A DNA stretch of 64,000 nt. Source: Nitratifractor sp. Its GTDB lineage: Bacteria; Campylobacterota; Campylobacteria; Campylobacterales; Sulfurovaceae. Numbering within the stretch: the first letter of the stretch is position 1; the number at the start of each line of letters is the position of its first letter. This document shows, piece after piece, positions 53,267-63,403 of this stretch. Below the pieces are notes generated by a model. That model had not been told where the DNA came from. It made no database searches and worked only from the letters and a program-made list of their open reading frames with translations. Both the position numbers and the translations under genes were made by a program. The stretch covers positions 1-64,000 of the forward strand of contig WFNP01000074.1 of assembly GCA_015488535.1 (NCBI GenBank), given 5' to 3'.

Positions 53267-54325
53267 ATGTCAGCCAGTGCTATAAAAAAACTGTTACAGA
53301 GTGTAGTAGTACACAAAGGTTCAGACTTGCACCTTATCAGAAACAGCGAACCGATGATAAGAGTGGGAGGGAGACTAAAAGCTATCAATATGCCAAAATT
53401 AGATGGCAAAAAGATAGAAGATATGTGTTATGCACTACTCACAGAAAAACAGAAAAAAGAGTTTGAAGAGACTTGGGAATTAGACTTTGCTATCGAATTG
53501 GAAAATGTAGGGAGATTCAGGGCAAACTACTATAGAACCATGGGTGATATAGCAGCTGCATTTCGTATCATTCCTATTGAGATACCTAGTCTTGATGATT
53601 TGAAATCTCCTGAGATATTGAAACGAATTGTCAAAAGAGAAAAAGGACTGATTCTGGTAACAGGACCTACAGGCTCTGGTAAATCTACCACTATGGCGGC
53701 TATGCTCAATGAGATTAATATTACAGAAAACAAACACATATTGACAGTAGAAGACCCTGTCGAATTTGTGCATAAAAACAAAGGTTGTGTATTTTCACAA
53801 AGAAATGTCGGCTCTGATACCAAAAGTTTTGCCAACTCTTTGAAGTATGCTCTAAGACAGGACCCAGATATTATCCTAGTCGGTGAGATGAGGGACAAAG
53901 TAACAATATCGGCAGCTCTGACTGCAGCAGAGACAGGACACCTGGTATTTGGAACTTTGCACACCAACTCAGCTCCTAGTACAATCAACCGTATTATTGA
54001 TGTTTTCTCCGGTGATGAGCAACCACAGGTCCGCTCTATGGTAGCAGGTTCACTGGTAGCTGTTATTTCACAGATGCTTTTGCCAAAAATCGGCGGAGGC
54101 AGGGTAGCAGCACAGGAGATACTGGTTACAAACAACGCTATTGCCAACCTCATCAGAGAAGACAAAATACACCAAATCTATTCAGCTATGCAGCTTGGAC
54201 AGGATAAAACAGGTATGCAGACTCAAACACAGGTACTCAAGAAATTTGTAGATGATGGTCTGGTGGCAAGAGATATCGCTATACAGTTCTCCAACAAACC
54301 TGATGAGTTGAAAAACCTAATATAA
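53267..54325 (+). CDS. PilT-like type IV pilus retraction ATPase
   Basis: Hexameric secretion/retraction ATPase of 352 residues: PAS-like N-terminal domain (KGSDLHLIRNSEPMIRVGG), Walker A GPTGSGKST, Asp box and Walker B DIILVGEMRD, His box GHLVFGTLHTNSA, and the PilT signature AIANLIRE near the end. No other pilus gene is adjacent. C. jejuni has gatC next to cvpA and fur without this gene, so it appears inserted here or lost there. Confidence 0.9.
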   Translation: MSASAIKKLLQSVVVHKGSDLHLIRNSEPMIRVGGRLKAINMPKLDGKKIEDMCYALLTEKQKKEFEETWELDFAIELENVGRFRANYYRTMGDIAAAFRIIPIEIPSLDDLKSPEILKRIVKREKGLILVTGPTGSGKSTTMAAMLNEINITENKHILTVEDPVEFVHKNKGCVFSQRNVGSDTKSFANSLKYALRQDPDIILVGEMRDKVTISAALTAAETGHLVFGTLHTNSAPSTINRIIDVFSGDEQPQVRSMVAGSLVAVISQMLLPKIGGGRVAAQEILVTNNAIANLIREDKIHQIYSAMQLGQDKTGMQTQTQVLKKFVDDGLVARDIAIQFSNKPDELKNLI

Positions 54326-54326
54326 A

Positions 54327-54863
54327 GTGAATAGTTTTATGGGATTTACGACAGCTGATATTATTATTACAATAATTATTCTGTTTCTGGCACTCAAAGG
54401 TGTAATAGCAGGATTTACAAAAGAGTTTTTCTCCACAGCAGGTATTGTAGGCGGTATATTTACCGCTTCGCACTTTGCCGGAAGTGTCGCCAAATTGATA
54501 CAGAGTAATTTAGTGCAAAACAGTTCATATACTACCCTTAGATTTATAGCATTTATAGCTATACTGGCGATAGTATGGTGGTCTATATCAACAATAGGCA
54601 AATTTATAGATAATAAAAGTAGTTACAAAATCTCAACAGTATCTATGGCAGGGGGATATCTTGTTGGAGCATTAAAATATTTTATAGTCATCTCTTTGAT
54701 TTTGTTTGTAATTTTGCAAACACCATCAATCAGAGCCAAAAATTTCGGCAAGAGTATAAGCTCATCAAAAATATATCCTCTGATGACAAAGTGTGCAGTA
54801 TGGCTCTTAAACGGAGATGCTCTCACTGTAAAAAAGAGTAGTAACAATAATGGAAAACATTAA
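54327..54863 (+). CDS. CvpA-family membrane protein
   Basis: About 178 residues with four predicted membrane helices (TADIIITIIILFLALKGVIAG; GIVGGIFTASHFAG; RFIAFIAILAIVWWSI; YFIVISLILFVILQT), matching the CvpA family linked in E. coli to colicin V production and envelope functions. GTG at 54327 or ATG at 54339 could start it; neither has a strong ribosome site, suggesting coupling to pilT. It abuts fur, as in C. jejuni (Cj0399-Cj0400). Confidence 0.82.
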   Translation: MNSFMGFTTADIIITIIILFLALKGVIAGFTKEFFSTAGIVGGIFTASHFAGSVAKLIQSNLVQNSSYTTLRFIAFIAILAIVWWSISTIGKFIDNKSSYKISTVSMAGGYLVGALKYFIVISLILFVILQTPSIRAKNFGKSISSSKIYPLMTKCAVWLLNGDALTVKKSSNNNGKH

Positions 54864-55316
54864 ATGGTAGATTATGATTTTATGCTTTCTGAATTGAAGC
54901 GAATACTCAAAGACAAAGGTCTCAAATTTACTAGTCAAAGAGAATTGATTTTAAAAACACTCTATGAAAATGACGGTCATTTTTCTCCTGAAGATATCTA
55001 TATGATTATCCAAAGGGAAAATCCCGATATCAAAATCGGTATAGCTACAATTTACCGAACACTCGCTCTGCTTGAAGAGGAGGGATTGGCTGACTCTTTG
55101 AGTATAGACAATGGCGGTAAACGATATGAACTGGGACTAAAAAAGCATCATGACCATTTTATCTGCACAGAGTGTGGCAAAATTACAGAGTTTTATGATG
55201 ATGTGATTGAAAAGAGACAAGAAGAGGTAGCCAAAGAGCATGGCTTCAAGATGAAAAGCCACAGTATGAAAATTGTAGGTATTTGTAAAGAGTGCCAAGA
55301 TAAAAACAAACAATAA
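54864..55316 (+). CDS. fur: Ferric uptake regulator Fur
   Basis: Iron-responsive repressor of 150 residues. N-terminal winged helix (KFTSQRELILKTLYENDGHFSPEDIY, IGIATIYRTLALLEEEGLA), then the metal domain with KKHHDHFICTECGKITEF and a second Cys pair in CKECQ, the structural zinc site. Sits between cvpA and lysS in the conserved gatC-cvpA-fur-lysS-glyA order. PerR is the main alternative, but context supports Fur. Confidence 0.93.
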   Translation: MVDYDFMLSELKRILKDKGLKFTSQRELILKTLYENDGHFSPEDIYMIIQRENPDIKIGIATIYRTLALLEEEGLADSLSIDNGGKRYELGLKKHHDHFICTECGKITEFYDDVIEKRQEEVAKEHGFKMKSHSMKIVGICKECQDKNKQ

Positions 55317-55329
55317 ATAAGGAGCAATA

Positions 55330-56856
55330 TTGATATTTGACAACCAGTATATTCAAGAAAGAATCAAAAAAGCTGATACACTCAGAGCTGAAGGGATAAA
55401 TCCATATCCGGCAGGTATCACAAAAGGGACACTCTCCAAGGATTTTCTGAAAGAGAATGAAGATTTAGTTAATTTAGATAGTGATGAAAAAAAAGATGAA
55501 AATCGTCATTACAAATTAACAGGCAGACTGAAATTTATCAGAATTATGGGTAAAGCCGCATTTGCCAAACTTGAAGATGAAGCAGGATTGGTTCAAATAT
55601 ATTACAATAGAGATGATTTACCGGAAGGGTATTACAATAAAATCAAAAAATTGATTGAAGTTGGAGATATCGTAGAGGCTGAAGGATATCCCTTTGTTAC
55701 AAGAACGGGAGAGATTACGCTATATTGCAAATCACTTAGAATTGTTTCAAAAGCCATTATTCCTTTGCCGGAAAAATTCCACGGATTACAGGATCAAGAG
55801 TTAAAATACAGACAGAGATATCTTGATATGATAATGAATCCGGAAGTCAAAGATACATTTGTAATGAGAAGTAAAATAGTATCTTTGGTCAGAAGATTTT
55901 TTGAAGATCAGGGATTTTTAGAGGTGGAAACCCCTATGATGCACCCAATTCCCGGAGGTGCAAATGCCAGACCTTTTGTAACTCATCATAATGCTTTGGA
56001 TGTGGATAGATATCTAAGAATTGCTCCGGAACTTTATCTCAAAAGACTTGTAGTTGGTGGTATGGGAGCAGTATTTGAGATAAATAGAAATTTCCGTAAT
56101 GAGGGTATGGACCATACTCACAATCCGGAATTTACAATGATAGAGTATTACTGGGCATACCATACATATCATGATTTGATGGATTTGACAGAGAAACTTT
56201 TCTCTTATCTATTTGAAAATATTGGATTACCTACCGTTTTAAAATATGGTGATATGGAGATAGATTTCTCTACTCCATTTGCAAGAGTGCCATATCTTGA
56301 AGCGATTGAAAAGATTGGCGGTGTGCCAAGAGATGTGATATATGACAAAGACAAAGCCAGAGCTTATCTCAAAGAAAATGGTGTAGATACTGATGAAAAT
56401 CTGACACTGGGATATATTCAGGCAGAGATGTTTGATGCTTTTGTAGAGGATAAATTAATCAATCCGACATTTATTATAGATTTTCCGGTAGAGATATCTC
56501 CACTTGCCAGAAGAAGTGATGAAAATCCGGACATTGCCGAAAGATTTGAGCTCTTTATTGCAGGTAAAGAGATAGCAAACGGATTTAATGAGTTAAATGA
56601 TCCACTTGACCAGTATAACAGATTTAAGATGCAGGTTGAAGCCAAAGAGGTAACAGGTGATGATGAAGCTATGCATATGGATTTGGATTTTGTCAGAGCA
56701 TTAGGCTATGGTATGACTCCAACAGCCGGAGAGGGTATAGGAATAGACAGACTTGTAATGTTGCTAACCAATCAACACTCAATTAGAGATGTATTGTTAT
56801 TCCCTGCTATGAGACCAGAAAAGAGCTTAGAAACAAAAGAAGATACACAAGAGTAA
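55330..56856 (+). CDS. lysS: Lysyl-tRNA synthetase (class II)
   Basis: Charges tRNA-Lys. The 508-residue protein has the N-terminal OB-fold anticodon domain ([20 protein letters not shown]) and class II motifs: motif 1 near [23 protein letters not shown], motif 2 [14 protein letters not shown], motif 3 [14 protein letters not shown]. The start is TTG at 55330 with AAGGAG 6-8 nt upstream. 13 nt after fur. Confidence 0.96.
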   Translation: MIFDNQYIQERIKKADTLRAEGINPYPAGITKGTLSKDFLKENEDLVNLDSDEKKDENRHYKLTGRLKFIRIMGKAAFAKLEDEAGLVQIYYNRDDLPEGYYNKIKKLIEVGDIVEAEGYPFVTRTGEITLYCKSLRIVSKAIIPLPEKFHGLQDQELKYRQRYLDMIMNPEVKDTFVMRSKIVSLVRRFFEDQGFLEVETPMMHPIPGGANARPFVTHHNALDVDRYLRIAPELYLKRLVVGGMGAVFEINRNFRNEGMDHTHNPEFTMIEYYWAYHTYHDLMDLTEKLFSYLFENIGLPTVLKYGDMEIDFSTPFARVPYLEAIEKIGGVPRDVIYDKDKARAYLKENGVDTDENLTLGYIQAEMFDAFVEDKLINPTFIIDFPVEISPLARRSDENPDIAERFELFIAGKEIANGFNELNDPLDQYNRFKMQVEAKEVTGDDEAMHMDLDFVRALGYGMTPTAGEGIGIDRLVMLLTNQHSIRDVLLFPAMRPEKSLETKEDTQE

Positions 56857-56882
56857 AAAATAATAAATAAGAAAGGATAAAA

Positions 56883-58133
56883 ATGTCATATTTTATAGAA
56901 GAGTTTGACCCGGAAGTTTATGAAGCAATTGAAGCAGAATTAGAAAGACAAACAAACCATTTGGAGATGATTGCAAGTGAAAACTTTACATTTCCAGATG
57001 TAATGGAGGCTATGGGTTCTGTATTTACAAACAAGTATGCTGAAGGTTATCCAAATAAAAGATATTACGGTGGTTGCGAATATGCTGACAGAGTGGAGCA
57101 GTTGGCAATAGATAGATGTAAAGAGTTGTTTGGTTGTGAATATGCAAATGTGCAACCACACTCCGGCTCTCAGGCAAACGGTGCAGTATATGCAGCACTC
57201 ATTAAAGCAGGAGACAAAATTTTAGGAATGGATCTAAGCCACGGCGGACACCTTACACACGGCTCAAAACCAAGCTTCTCAGGTAAAAATTACCACAGTT
57301 TTACATACGGCGTAGAGCTTGACGGTAGAATAAATTATGACAAGGTTATGGAGATAGCCAAAATTGTGCAACCTAAAATTATAGTATGTGGAGCTTCTGC
57401 ATATCCAAGAGAGATAGATTTTGCCAAATTCAGAGAGATAGCTGATGAAGTCGGAGCTTATCTATTTGCTGATATTGCTCATATTGCCGGACTTGTGGTA
57501 GCTGGAGAACACCCTAGCCCATTTCCGTATGCTGATGTAGTAACTACCACTACACACAAAACTCTAGCAGGTCCTAGAGGTGGTGCTATTATGACAAACA
57601 GCGAAGAGATAGCCAAAAAGATAAACTCTGCCATTTTCCCGGGGCTTCAGGGTGGTCCTTTAGTGCATGTAGTAGCTGCCAAAGCCGTAGGATTTAAGCA
57701 TAATTTGAGTGCTGAATGGAAAGAGTATGCAAAGCAGGTGAAGAAAAATGCATCTGTATTGGCTGATGTTTTGATGAAAAGAGGCTATGATGTAGTATCA
57801 GGTGGCACAGATAACCATCTGGTATTGGTATCATTCCTCAATAAAGATTTTAGCGGAAAAGATGCTGATGCTGCACTTGGAAATGCCGGAATTACAGTCA
57901 ATAAAAATACAGTTCCGGGAGAAACAAGAAGCCCATTTGTAACTTCTGGTATCAGAATAGGCTCACCGGCACTTACAAGAAGAGGAATGAAAGAGGCTGA
58001 GTTTGAAATAATAGCCAATAAGATAGCTGATGTTTTGGATAATATCTCAGATAGTGAGCTTCATGCCAAAATCAAAGAAGAGATGAAAGAGTTGGCTAAT
58101 AAATTTGTAATCTATGACAGACCAATCTACTAA
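56883..58133 (+). CDS. glyA: Serine hydroxymethyltransferase
   Basis: PLP enzyme converting serine and THF to glycine and methylene-THF. The 416-residue protein shows [30 protein letters not shown], the PLP-lysine segment [16 protein letters not shown] and [20 protein letters not shown] precedes the ATG. It overlaps the following small gene by 20 nt. Confidence 0.97.
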   Translation: MSYFIEEFDPEVYEAIEAELERQTNHLEMIASENFTFPDVMEAMGSVFTNKYAEGYPNKRYYGGCEYADRVEQLAIDRCKELFGCEYANVQPHSGSQANGAVYAALIKAGDKILGMDLSHGGHLTHGSKPSFSGKNYHSFTYGVELDGRINYDKVMEIAKIVQPKIIVCGASAYPREIDFAKFREIADEVGAYLFADIAHIAGLVVAGEHPSPFPYADVVTTTTHKTLAGPRGGAIMTNSEEIAKKINSAIFPGLQGGPLVHVVAAKAVGFKHNLSAEWKEYAKQVKKNASVLADVLMKRGYDVVSGGTDNHLVLVSFLNKDFSGKDADAALGNAGITVNKNTVPGETRSPFVTSGIRIGSPALTRRGMKEAEFEIIANKIADVLDNISDSELHAKIKEEMKELANKFVIYDRPIY

Positions 58134-58635
58134 TCAAAAGAGAGAAGATATCTTCTCTCTTGCTCTATCCTCTCCTTTTTACTATATCAGATGCGATACT
58201 ATTGTAGGCGTTATAACTCATGGCAACAGAAAATTTTATACCAAATTCAGACGAATAGACAATTCCCCTACCCTACAATCTGTTTCGGAGCATATCAGAA
58301 AAAGAAACAATATATATCTGCCGGTATATACAGCACAAAAATCAGACAGAGTAATATTTATACATGGCATAGACGGCTCAGAGATATTTATAAATACTGT
58401 AAAACATCTGCTCTCATATATCGGTAATGATTACAAAATATATAAAAGCAACAGTGATATACAGATTCATATTTTTACCAATATGCAGAGTATAGAGTCT
58501 CTCCATAGATTTGGAAGAGAGATTTCAAAAATGTTAGAGAGCAAAATACAAAAGAGTTGGCAAATATACCCTGATACAGATATACCATTTGAGAAAAATA
58601 TCTATCCACTTCCCATAGATGAATATATTAGTTAA
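58114..58635 (+). CDS. Conserved Campylobacterota protein of unknown function (possibly DUF1882)
   Basis: A 173-residue soluble protein starting inside the end of glyA. No catalytic motif is recognised; it has [20 protein letters not shown], a basic [14 protein letters not shown] stretch and [14 protein letters not shown]. jejuni has a conserved hypothetical gene (Cj0403) in the same place between glyA and a SPOR-domain gene. The DUF number is from memory and uncertain. Confidence 0.72.
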   Translation: MTDQSTNQKREDIFSLALSSPFYYIRCDTIVGVITHGNRKFYTKFRRIDNSPTLQSVSEHIRKRNNIYLPVYTAQKSDRVIFIHGIDGSEIFINTVKHLLSYIGNDYKIYKSNSDIQIHIFTNMQSIESLHRFGREISKMLESKIQKSWQIYPDTDIPFEKNIYPLPIDEYIS

Positions 58636-58693
58636 TATAATGCTAATCTTCGATTGGTTATAATTGAAATAATTAGATATGGGAGAAGTATAG

Positions 58694-59479
58694 ATGAACA
58701 GATATGATATGCAAGATTTGATAATAGAAGATGATAACAACAAAAGTAAAAAGCCAAAAAGAGTTTTGGCAATTATTGCTCTAATTATCATTATATTGGT
58801 TGCAGGAATGACAATAATGCGTTCGGTAGTAGGCGGAAGCGAAAATAACAGCACTGAAAAAACCTCCTCAAAGAGTGAAACTATAGATAAGGAGTTACAG
58901 CCTGTAAAAAATCCTATAACGATGACAGATAAAAACAAAGATGACAATCCAGATGAATTAAAACCTATATCAGATGATGAATTACCCACAATACCTCTAC
59001 CTGCACCAAAAGTAGAAAAAGAAGAAAAACCTGTTGTAACAGAGACAAAAGAGGAAAAACATGCAGAGCCTGTCAAAGCACAGGAGCATAAAAAAGAGGT
59101 GAATAAAAGAGAGTCAGCTCCTGTTCACAAAGCACCAAAACCAACTCACAAGAGTAGTAAAAAAGTAAAAAAAGAGACTAAAACAAAATCCAAACCATCT
59201 AAGCCAAGTGAACTATTTAAAAAACATTCTACTACCAAACATACAAATAGTGTTTCCGGAAAAATTTACTATATTCAGGTAGGCTCTTTCAGCAAAACAC
59301 CAAATCACAAATATATTGAGAATATCAAATCAAAAGGTTACCATTACAAGCTTTTCAAAAGTGGAAACCTGATAAAAGTCAGAGTAGGACCATACAGCAG
59401 TTATGAAGAGGCAAAGAGTAATCTTGCAAATATCAAGAGTTCTCTTGGTATAAGCGGTTTTGTAGTGAGGGCAAAATAA
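58694..59479 (+). CDS. SPOR-domain membrane protein
   Basis: A 261-residue bitopic protein: short cytoplasmic N-terminus, one transmembrane helix near residues 23-42 (VLAIIALIIIILVAGMTIM), a long Lys/Pro/Glu-rich periplasmic linker and a C-terminal SPOR domain (YYIQVGSFSKTPNHKYIENI...LIKVRVGPYSSYEEAKSNLANI). SPOR domains bind denuded septal peptidoglycan, so a division-site role is likely. GGGAGAAG precedes the ATG. trpE begins on the base after its stop. Confidence 0.88.
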   Translation: MNRYDMQDLIIEDDNNKSKKPKRVLAIIALIIIILVAGMTIMRSVVGGSENNSTEKTSSKSETIDKELQPVKNPITMTDKNKDDNPDELKPISDDELPTIPLPAPKVEKEEKPVVTETKEEKHAEPVKAQEHKKEVNKRESAPVHKAPKPTHKSSKKVKKETKTKSKPSKPSELFKKHSTTKHTNSVSGKIYYIQVGSFSKTPNHKYIENIKSKGYHYKLFKSGNLIKVRVGPYSSYEEAKSNLANIKSSLGISGFVVRAK

Positions 59480-60922
59480 ATGATAAAAAAGTATCTGTTT
59501 GACCAATTATCCCCTGTGGCTCTGTATGGAGAGATTAAAGAGATTTTTAATGATGAAATTACAATGCTTTTTGAGAGTGTTGTTACTACCGAAGAGGGTA
59601 ATTTCAGCTTCATAACAATAGGAGCAAGAGAGAGGATTATATATAAAGATAATATAGTCAGCTACTTTATAGGCAAAAAGAAACAAGATATTGATATAGA
59701 TGACCCGTTTGTTTTTATGCAGGAGTATTACAAAAAGATAGACAAACAAAAGTATCAAGATATAGCCAAAAAAGCCGGATTTTCATTTGTAGATGGATTT
59801 ATCGGATTTATAGCTTATGATATGGTCAAAGTCTTTGAGCCTGTATTAAAAGAGAGTATGGATAATCTAAAAGATACACTAAATACTCCAGATTTGGATA
59901 TGGTGCGTCCAGAAATCATAATCAGCTTTTCGCACAAAAGCTCAGAGCTTACAATCATAGATACATCAGATAGTGCCAAAGATATGATAAAAGAGCTTGA
60001 AGAGTTATTGCAAAAAGCCCACACTCCAAAGCCTTTCAAACCCGCCAAACTGGAGGGTGAGGGTGAATTTGCAATATCTGCTGATAGATTTATGCAAATA
60101 GTTAAGAAGGCTAAAGAGCATATAAGAGCCGGTGATGTATTTCAGATGCTACCATCAAACAGATATACCCAAAAAGGAGTTATAGACCCACTAAGTTTTT
60201 ATCGACTCCTTCGCTCCAAAAACCCATCTCCATATCTGTTTTTGCTTGATTATGAAGATTTTTCAATTTGTGGCTCATCTCCAGAGGTAATGGTGAGGCT
60301 TACTATGGGAGAGATTTTGCTTAGACCAATAGCAGGGACGAGAAAAAGAGGCAATACTCCACAAAGAGACCATGAGCTAGAACTTGAGATGCTAAATGAC
60401 CCAAAAGAGTGTGCAGAGCATCTGATGCTTGTAGATTTGGGTAGAAATGATGTAGGCAGGGTAGCAAAAACCGGCACAGTTAAAGTGCCTGAGATGATGA
60501 GAGTAGAGAAGTATTCACATGTGATGCATATGGTTAGCGATGTAGTAGCCCAAATAGATGATGACAAAGATATGTTTGATCTATTTAGAGCCACCTTTAC
60601 AGCTGGGACTATGACAGGAGCCCCTAAGATAAAAGCTATGGAGTTGATAGCCAAATTTGAGGGCTTAAAGAGAGGCTTTTACAGTGGTAGTGTAGGATAT
60701 TTTTCATTTACCGGAGATATGGATTCAGCTATAGCAATTCGCACTGCTTTAATCCAACCAGATAAAATCACCCTACAAGCAGGTGCCGGAGTAGTGGCTG
60801 ATTCAAAACCTGAGCTTGAAGAGCTGGAAGTGAGAAATAAACTGATGGCATTGATGGCTACTCTCAAGGAGTTGGCTCAGTTTGATGAGAGTGCAGTGCC
60901 TCTACTGTTTACATATCATTAA
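59480..60922 (+). CDS. trpE: Anthranilate synthase component I
   Basis: Chorismate plus ammonia to anthranilate, first step of tryptophan synthesis. The 480-residue protein has the chorismate-binding core: AGDVFQMLPSNRYTQ, CGSSPEVMVRL, PIAGTRKRGNTPQRD, LVDLGRNDVGRVAKTGTV, FTAGTMTGAPKIKAME and GAGVVADSKPELEELE. It has no trpG domain and trpG is not adjacent. It is fused transcriptionally to the SPOR gene with no gap. No leader peptide or attenuator is visible. Component I of aminodeoxychorismate synthase is a less likely alternative. Confidence 0.92.
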   Translation: MIKKYLFDQLSPVALYGEIKEIFNDEITMLFESVVTTEEGNFSFITIGARERIIYKDNIVSYFIGKKKQDIDIDDPFVFMQEYYKKIDKQKYQDIAKKAGFSFVDGFIGFIAYDMVKVFEPVLKESMDNLKDTLNTPDLDMVRPEIIISFSHKSSELTIIDTSDSAKDMIKELEELLQKAHTPKPFKPAKLEGEGEFAISADRFMQIVKKAKEHIRAGDVFQMLPSNRYTQKGVIDPLSFYRLLRSKNPSPYLFLLDYEDFSICGSSPEVMVRLTMGEILLRPIAGTRKRGNTPQRDHELELEMLNDPKECAEHLMLVDLGRNDVGRVAKTGTVKVPEMMRVEKYSHVMHMVSDVVAQIDDDKDMFDLFRATFTAGTMTGAPKIKAMELIAKFEGLKRGFYSGSVGYFSFTGDMDSAIAIRTALIQPDKITLQAGAGVVADSKPELEELEVRNKLMALMATLKELAQFDESAVPLLFTYH

Positions 60923-60970
60923 ACTTGAGTCTATACACTTCAACTTGAAAAATATACAAAGGAGTGTATA

Positions 60971-61516
60971 ATGAAAAAATTTATAGCAGGATTATCTATT
61001 GTAGCTATCACATCTGTCTCAGCAATGGCACAAAATGACCCGTTTGCAGAGATGGAAAAGTTTATGCAGGCTCAAATTCAGCAGATGAGAATGATGCATG
61101 AACAGATGAGCAAATATTTCAACTCTTTAAACAGTGCAGGTGTGGCAAATATACCTGTATCATTCAACAGTGGCAGTATTATGAGTAGTGGTTTTGAGGA
61201 CAAAGGAGACCATTATGAGCTTAAAATCAAAGTAAATGACCTCAAAAACTCAAAAGTGCAGATGAGTGTAAGCGGTAATATTCTCACAATCAATGTGCAA
61301 GAGCATAAAAAAGAGGAGAAAAAAGATAAAAATGTGCAGTATGTAAGCTACAATAATCAAAGCTATTCACAAAGCTTCACATTGCCACCAAATACAGATG
61401 CAGATAAAATTGATGCAGCTCAAAAGGGAGATATGATAATAGTATCCATCCCAAAAAAGAACCCTCCAAAAGAGATAAAAATCAAAAAGCTAGACAGTAA
61501 CTCTACAAGCAAATAA
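60971..61516 (+). CDS. Secreted small heat-shock (Hsp20/alpha-crystallin) protein
   Basis: A 181-residue protein with a clear signal peptide (SIVAITSVSAMA), a Met/Gln-rich amphipathic region (EMEKFMQAQIQQMRMMHEQM) and an alpha-crystallin domain (FEDKGDHYELKIKVNDLKNSKVQMSV, LTINVQEHKKEE, SFTLPPNTDADKIDA). Export is unusual, since most bacterial Hsp20 proteins are cytoplasmic; it may hold unfolded envelope proteins. AAGGAG precedes the ATG. Confidence 0.85.
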   Translation: MKKFIAGLSIVAITSVSAMAQNDPFAEMEKFMQAQIQQMRMMHEQMSKYFNSLNSAGVANIPVSFNSGSIMSSGFEDKGDHYELKIKVNDLKNSKVQMSVSGNILTINVQEHKKEEKKDKNVQYVSYNNQSYSQSFTLPPNTDADKIDAAQKGDMIIVSIPKKNPPKEIKIKKLDSNSTSK

Positions 61517-61524
61517 CACTATCA

Positions 61525-61545
61525 AGAAGCCTCTTTAGGGCTTCT
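61525..61545. terminator. Terminator after the Hsp20-like gene
   Basis: AGAAGCC and GGCTTCT pair around a 7-nt loop 8 nt after the stop codon, followed by an AT-rich tract. Confidence 0.7.
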
Positions 61546-61574
61546 ATAAAATTACGGGGCTAAACTCCTGTCCG

Positions 61575-61889
61575 TTAGTTAAAATCTTCATCTTTTAAAG
61601 CATTTTTCAATTCCATTTTGCATTCACCCTGAAATTCAAAGGAGCTATTTTTAAATGTGCCACCTCTTTTGAGTCTTTTTTTGAGTCTTTTTAGTATCTC
61701 CTTGGCAGAAGCAGGAGATATCTCTATACCATTAGCTATAGTTACAGTTTTGCCTCTTCTTTTTTCTGTAAATATTTTGACTCTGCACTCATTGGGGTTT
61801 TTATACTCTTTTTTTAACTCTTTTGAGCTTTTGTTATCACTACTCCATCCATCATCTATCTTTGCACCTATCTCAAATACTCTCTTCAC
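61575..61889 (-). CDS. SUI1/YciH-family translation-initiation-factor-like protein
   Basis: A 104-residue homologue of eukaryotic eIF1 and E. coli YciH. The SUI1 core is visible: VKIFTEKRRGKTVTIANGIEI, KEILKRLKKRLKRGGTFKN and a closing FEFQGECK strand. Such proteins may affect start-codon choice, though the bacterial role is not settled. Its start overlaps the yaaA stop by one base, so the two are coupled. Confidence 0.87.
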   Translation of the reverse strand: MKRVFEIGAKIDDGWSSDNKSSKELKKEYKNPNECRVKIFTEKRRGKTVTIANGIEISPASAKEILKRLKKRLKRGGTFKNSSFEFQGECKMELKNALKDEDFN

Positions 61890-62635
61890 TACTTATCCTC
61901 TATCTCATAAATATATTCTATTTTATTTCTTTTTTGTTGAATTTCAATTAGTCTCAACCCTTCCATTGGCATCTGTTCAAACTCCTCAAGACTCTTAACA
62001 GCGTTAATTGAGATATATCTTAAGACCAAGCCTCTGTATGCTTTTGCCCAGTGGCTTACTACTTTGCCATTTTTTAGAAATTTTAGCGTTGCGTAGGGAA
62101 TTTTGGGTTTATAAAATTTATCATAAAATCCGGCTCTGATATCTAAGATATCTTCACCCTCAAATCTGATATCCAACTCTTTCATAAGAGGTGCATATAC
62201 TTTTTCCGGTGAATATTCACCTATTTTTGAGCCTTGCTTTACTCTGTAATCAGGTATCATATCTGATGATTTTAATATGCCAAACAGATTTGAAAAAATA
62301 TACAGATGCTTGGATATATACTCTTTGGCTTCATTTGGCAAAGTAGCATAATCCAAATAATCAAACGCTACACCATCATATCTTTCGATTGCAGGAAGTA
62401 GAGGTGAATTCAAAATATCCAGCTTTTTATAATGCTCTATGATATTCTCTTTTTTGATACCTAATAACTCTACTATCTTGTTTTTGTCACTTGAAAATAA
62501 TATATCTGTATATCTATCAATGAGCTTTAGTCTCAAATCACTCAAAATATCACTAAATACCAAAGATTCTAAATTAAGTTTAGACTCTACTCCTCCACTT
62601 CTTTTACCTTCGCTGGGTGCCAAAAGTATAATCAT
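61889..62635 (-). CDS. yaaA: YaaA/DUF328 family peroxide-stress protein
   Basis: A 248-residue protein beginning ILLAPSEGKRSGG, the variant start of the YaaA family, followed by ERYDGVAFDYLDY, YIFSNLFGILKSSDMIPDYRVKQG and HWAKAYRG. E. coli YaaA lowers iron-driven DNA damage under peroxide and binds DNA. It is the first gene of a pair with the SUI1-like gene. Confidence 0.88.
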   Translation of the reverse strand: MIILLAPSEGKRSGGVESKLNLESLVFSDILSDLRLKLIDRYTDILFSSDKNKIVELLGIKKENIIEHYKKLDILNSPLLPAIERYDGVAFDYLDYATLPNEAKEYISKHLYIFSNLFGILKSSDMIPDYRVKQGSKIGEYSPEKVYAPLMKELDIRFEGEDILDIRAGFYDKFYKPKIPYATLKFLKNGKVVSHWAKAYRGLVLRYISINAVKSLEEFEQMPMEGLRLIEIQQKRNKIEYIYEIEDK

Positions 62636-62744
62636 TACATATCCTAATATTTAAAAGTTGTGTAATTTTAGTTAGATATATTGAAAGTATATTAAAAATT
62701 GATATGAATTGTAGTCAAAGGGGTGGGAGAAGACTCCCGAAAGA

Positions 62745-62951
62745 TTAAGCTACAGTAGCTTCGTTAGCTTTTTTCTTCATTGTTCTAAGAGTAGAAGCAG
62801 CTACTTTAATCTTCTTTCTTGTTCCATCTTCAAGAGTAACTCTTACTACTCTCAAGTTTGGAAGCTGTCTCTTTTTTGTTTTGTTGTGAGCGTGAGATAC
62901 ATTGTATCCTACCAATGGTCCTTTTCCTGTTACTTGACATCTTCTTGCCAT
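62745..62951 (-). CDS. rpmB: 50S ribosomal protein L28
   Basis: A 68-residue ribosomal protein matching L28: [20 protein letters not shown], then [20 protein letters not shown] and a basic alanine-rich tail. It lacks the two Cys pairs of zinc-type L28. Start ATG at 62951; the frame extends to 63023 without support. A weak GGGAG/CTCCC hairpin lies just downstream. Confidence 0.95.
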   Translation of the reverse strand: MARRCQVTGKGPLVGYNVSHAHNKTKKRQLPNLRVVRVTLEDGTRKKIKVAASTLRTMKKKANEATVA

Positions 62952-63078
62952 TTTGATACCTTTATAATATTGGTCTGATTTATTCATTTGGTCTAAACAG
63001 GAGTAATTACTCTGTCCAACCATAGAAAAAAGTTTTGCGATTATACAACAAAACTCTTAAAAGTTGATTATATTATAC

Positions 63079-63345
63079 CTATTGATGATTACTGGGGTTA
63101 CATTTGCTTCTACCTGCAAACCAGCCGTTTTTATAATCTTCATTAGAGTTGAATAAATCAGAATTTTTTGTATATTCACCTGTGGCTGTCAGGCATCCAT
63201 CTTCCATCCCTTTTTTAAAACTCTCACTCATATTATCCGGTATCTTCATACTGTTTGGCTTTTGAGGGCTTGGTAATACTCCGCATCCGCTAAATATTGC
63301 AAAAATTATTGCAATACATCCTAAGCTTAATACTTTTTTATACAT
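63079..63345 (-). CDS. Small predicted lipoprotein
   Basis: An 88-residue protein with a lipoprotein signal ending FSGC (Cys21). The mature part holds three Cys and the pattern MEDGCLTATGEY...YKNGWFAGRSKC, seen in small Campylobacterota surface lipoproteins as I recall. Function unknown. GGGAG precedes the ATG. Divergent from the L,D-transpeptidase. Confidence 0.8.
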   Translation of the reverse strand: MYKKVLSLGCIAIIFAIFSGCGVLPSPQKPNSMKIPDNMSESFKKGMEDGCLTATGEYTKNSDLFNSNEDYKNGWFAGRSKCNPSNHQ

Positions 63346-63403
63346 ACTGATACTCCCTTATTTTGATATTATTTGACTATTCTATCCCAAAAAGGAGCAA
63401 AGT

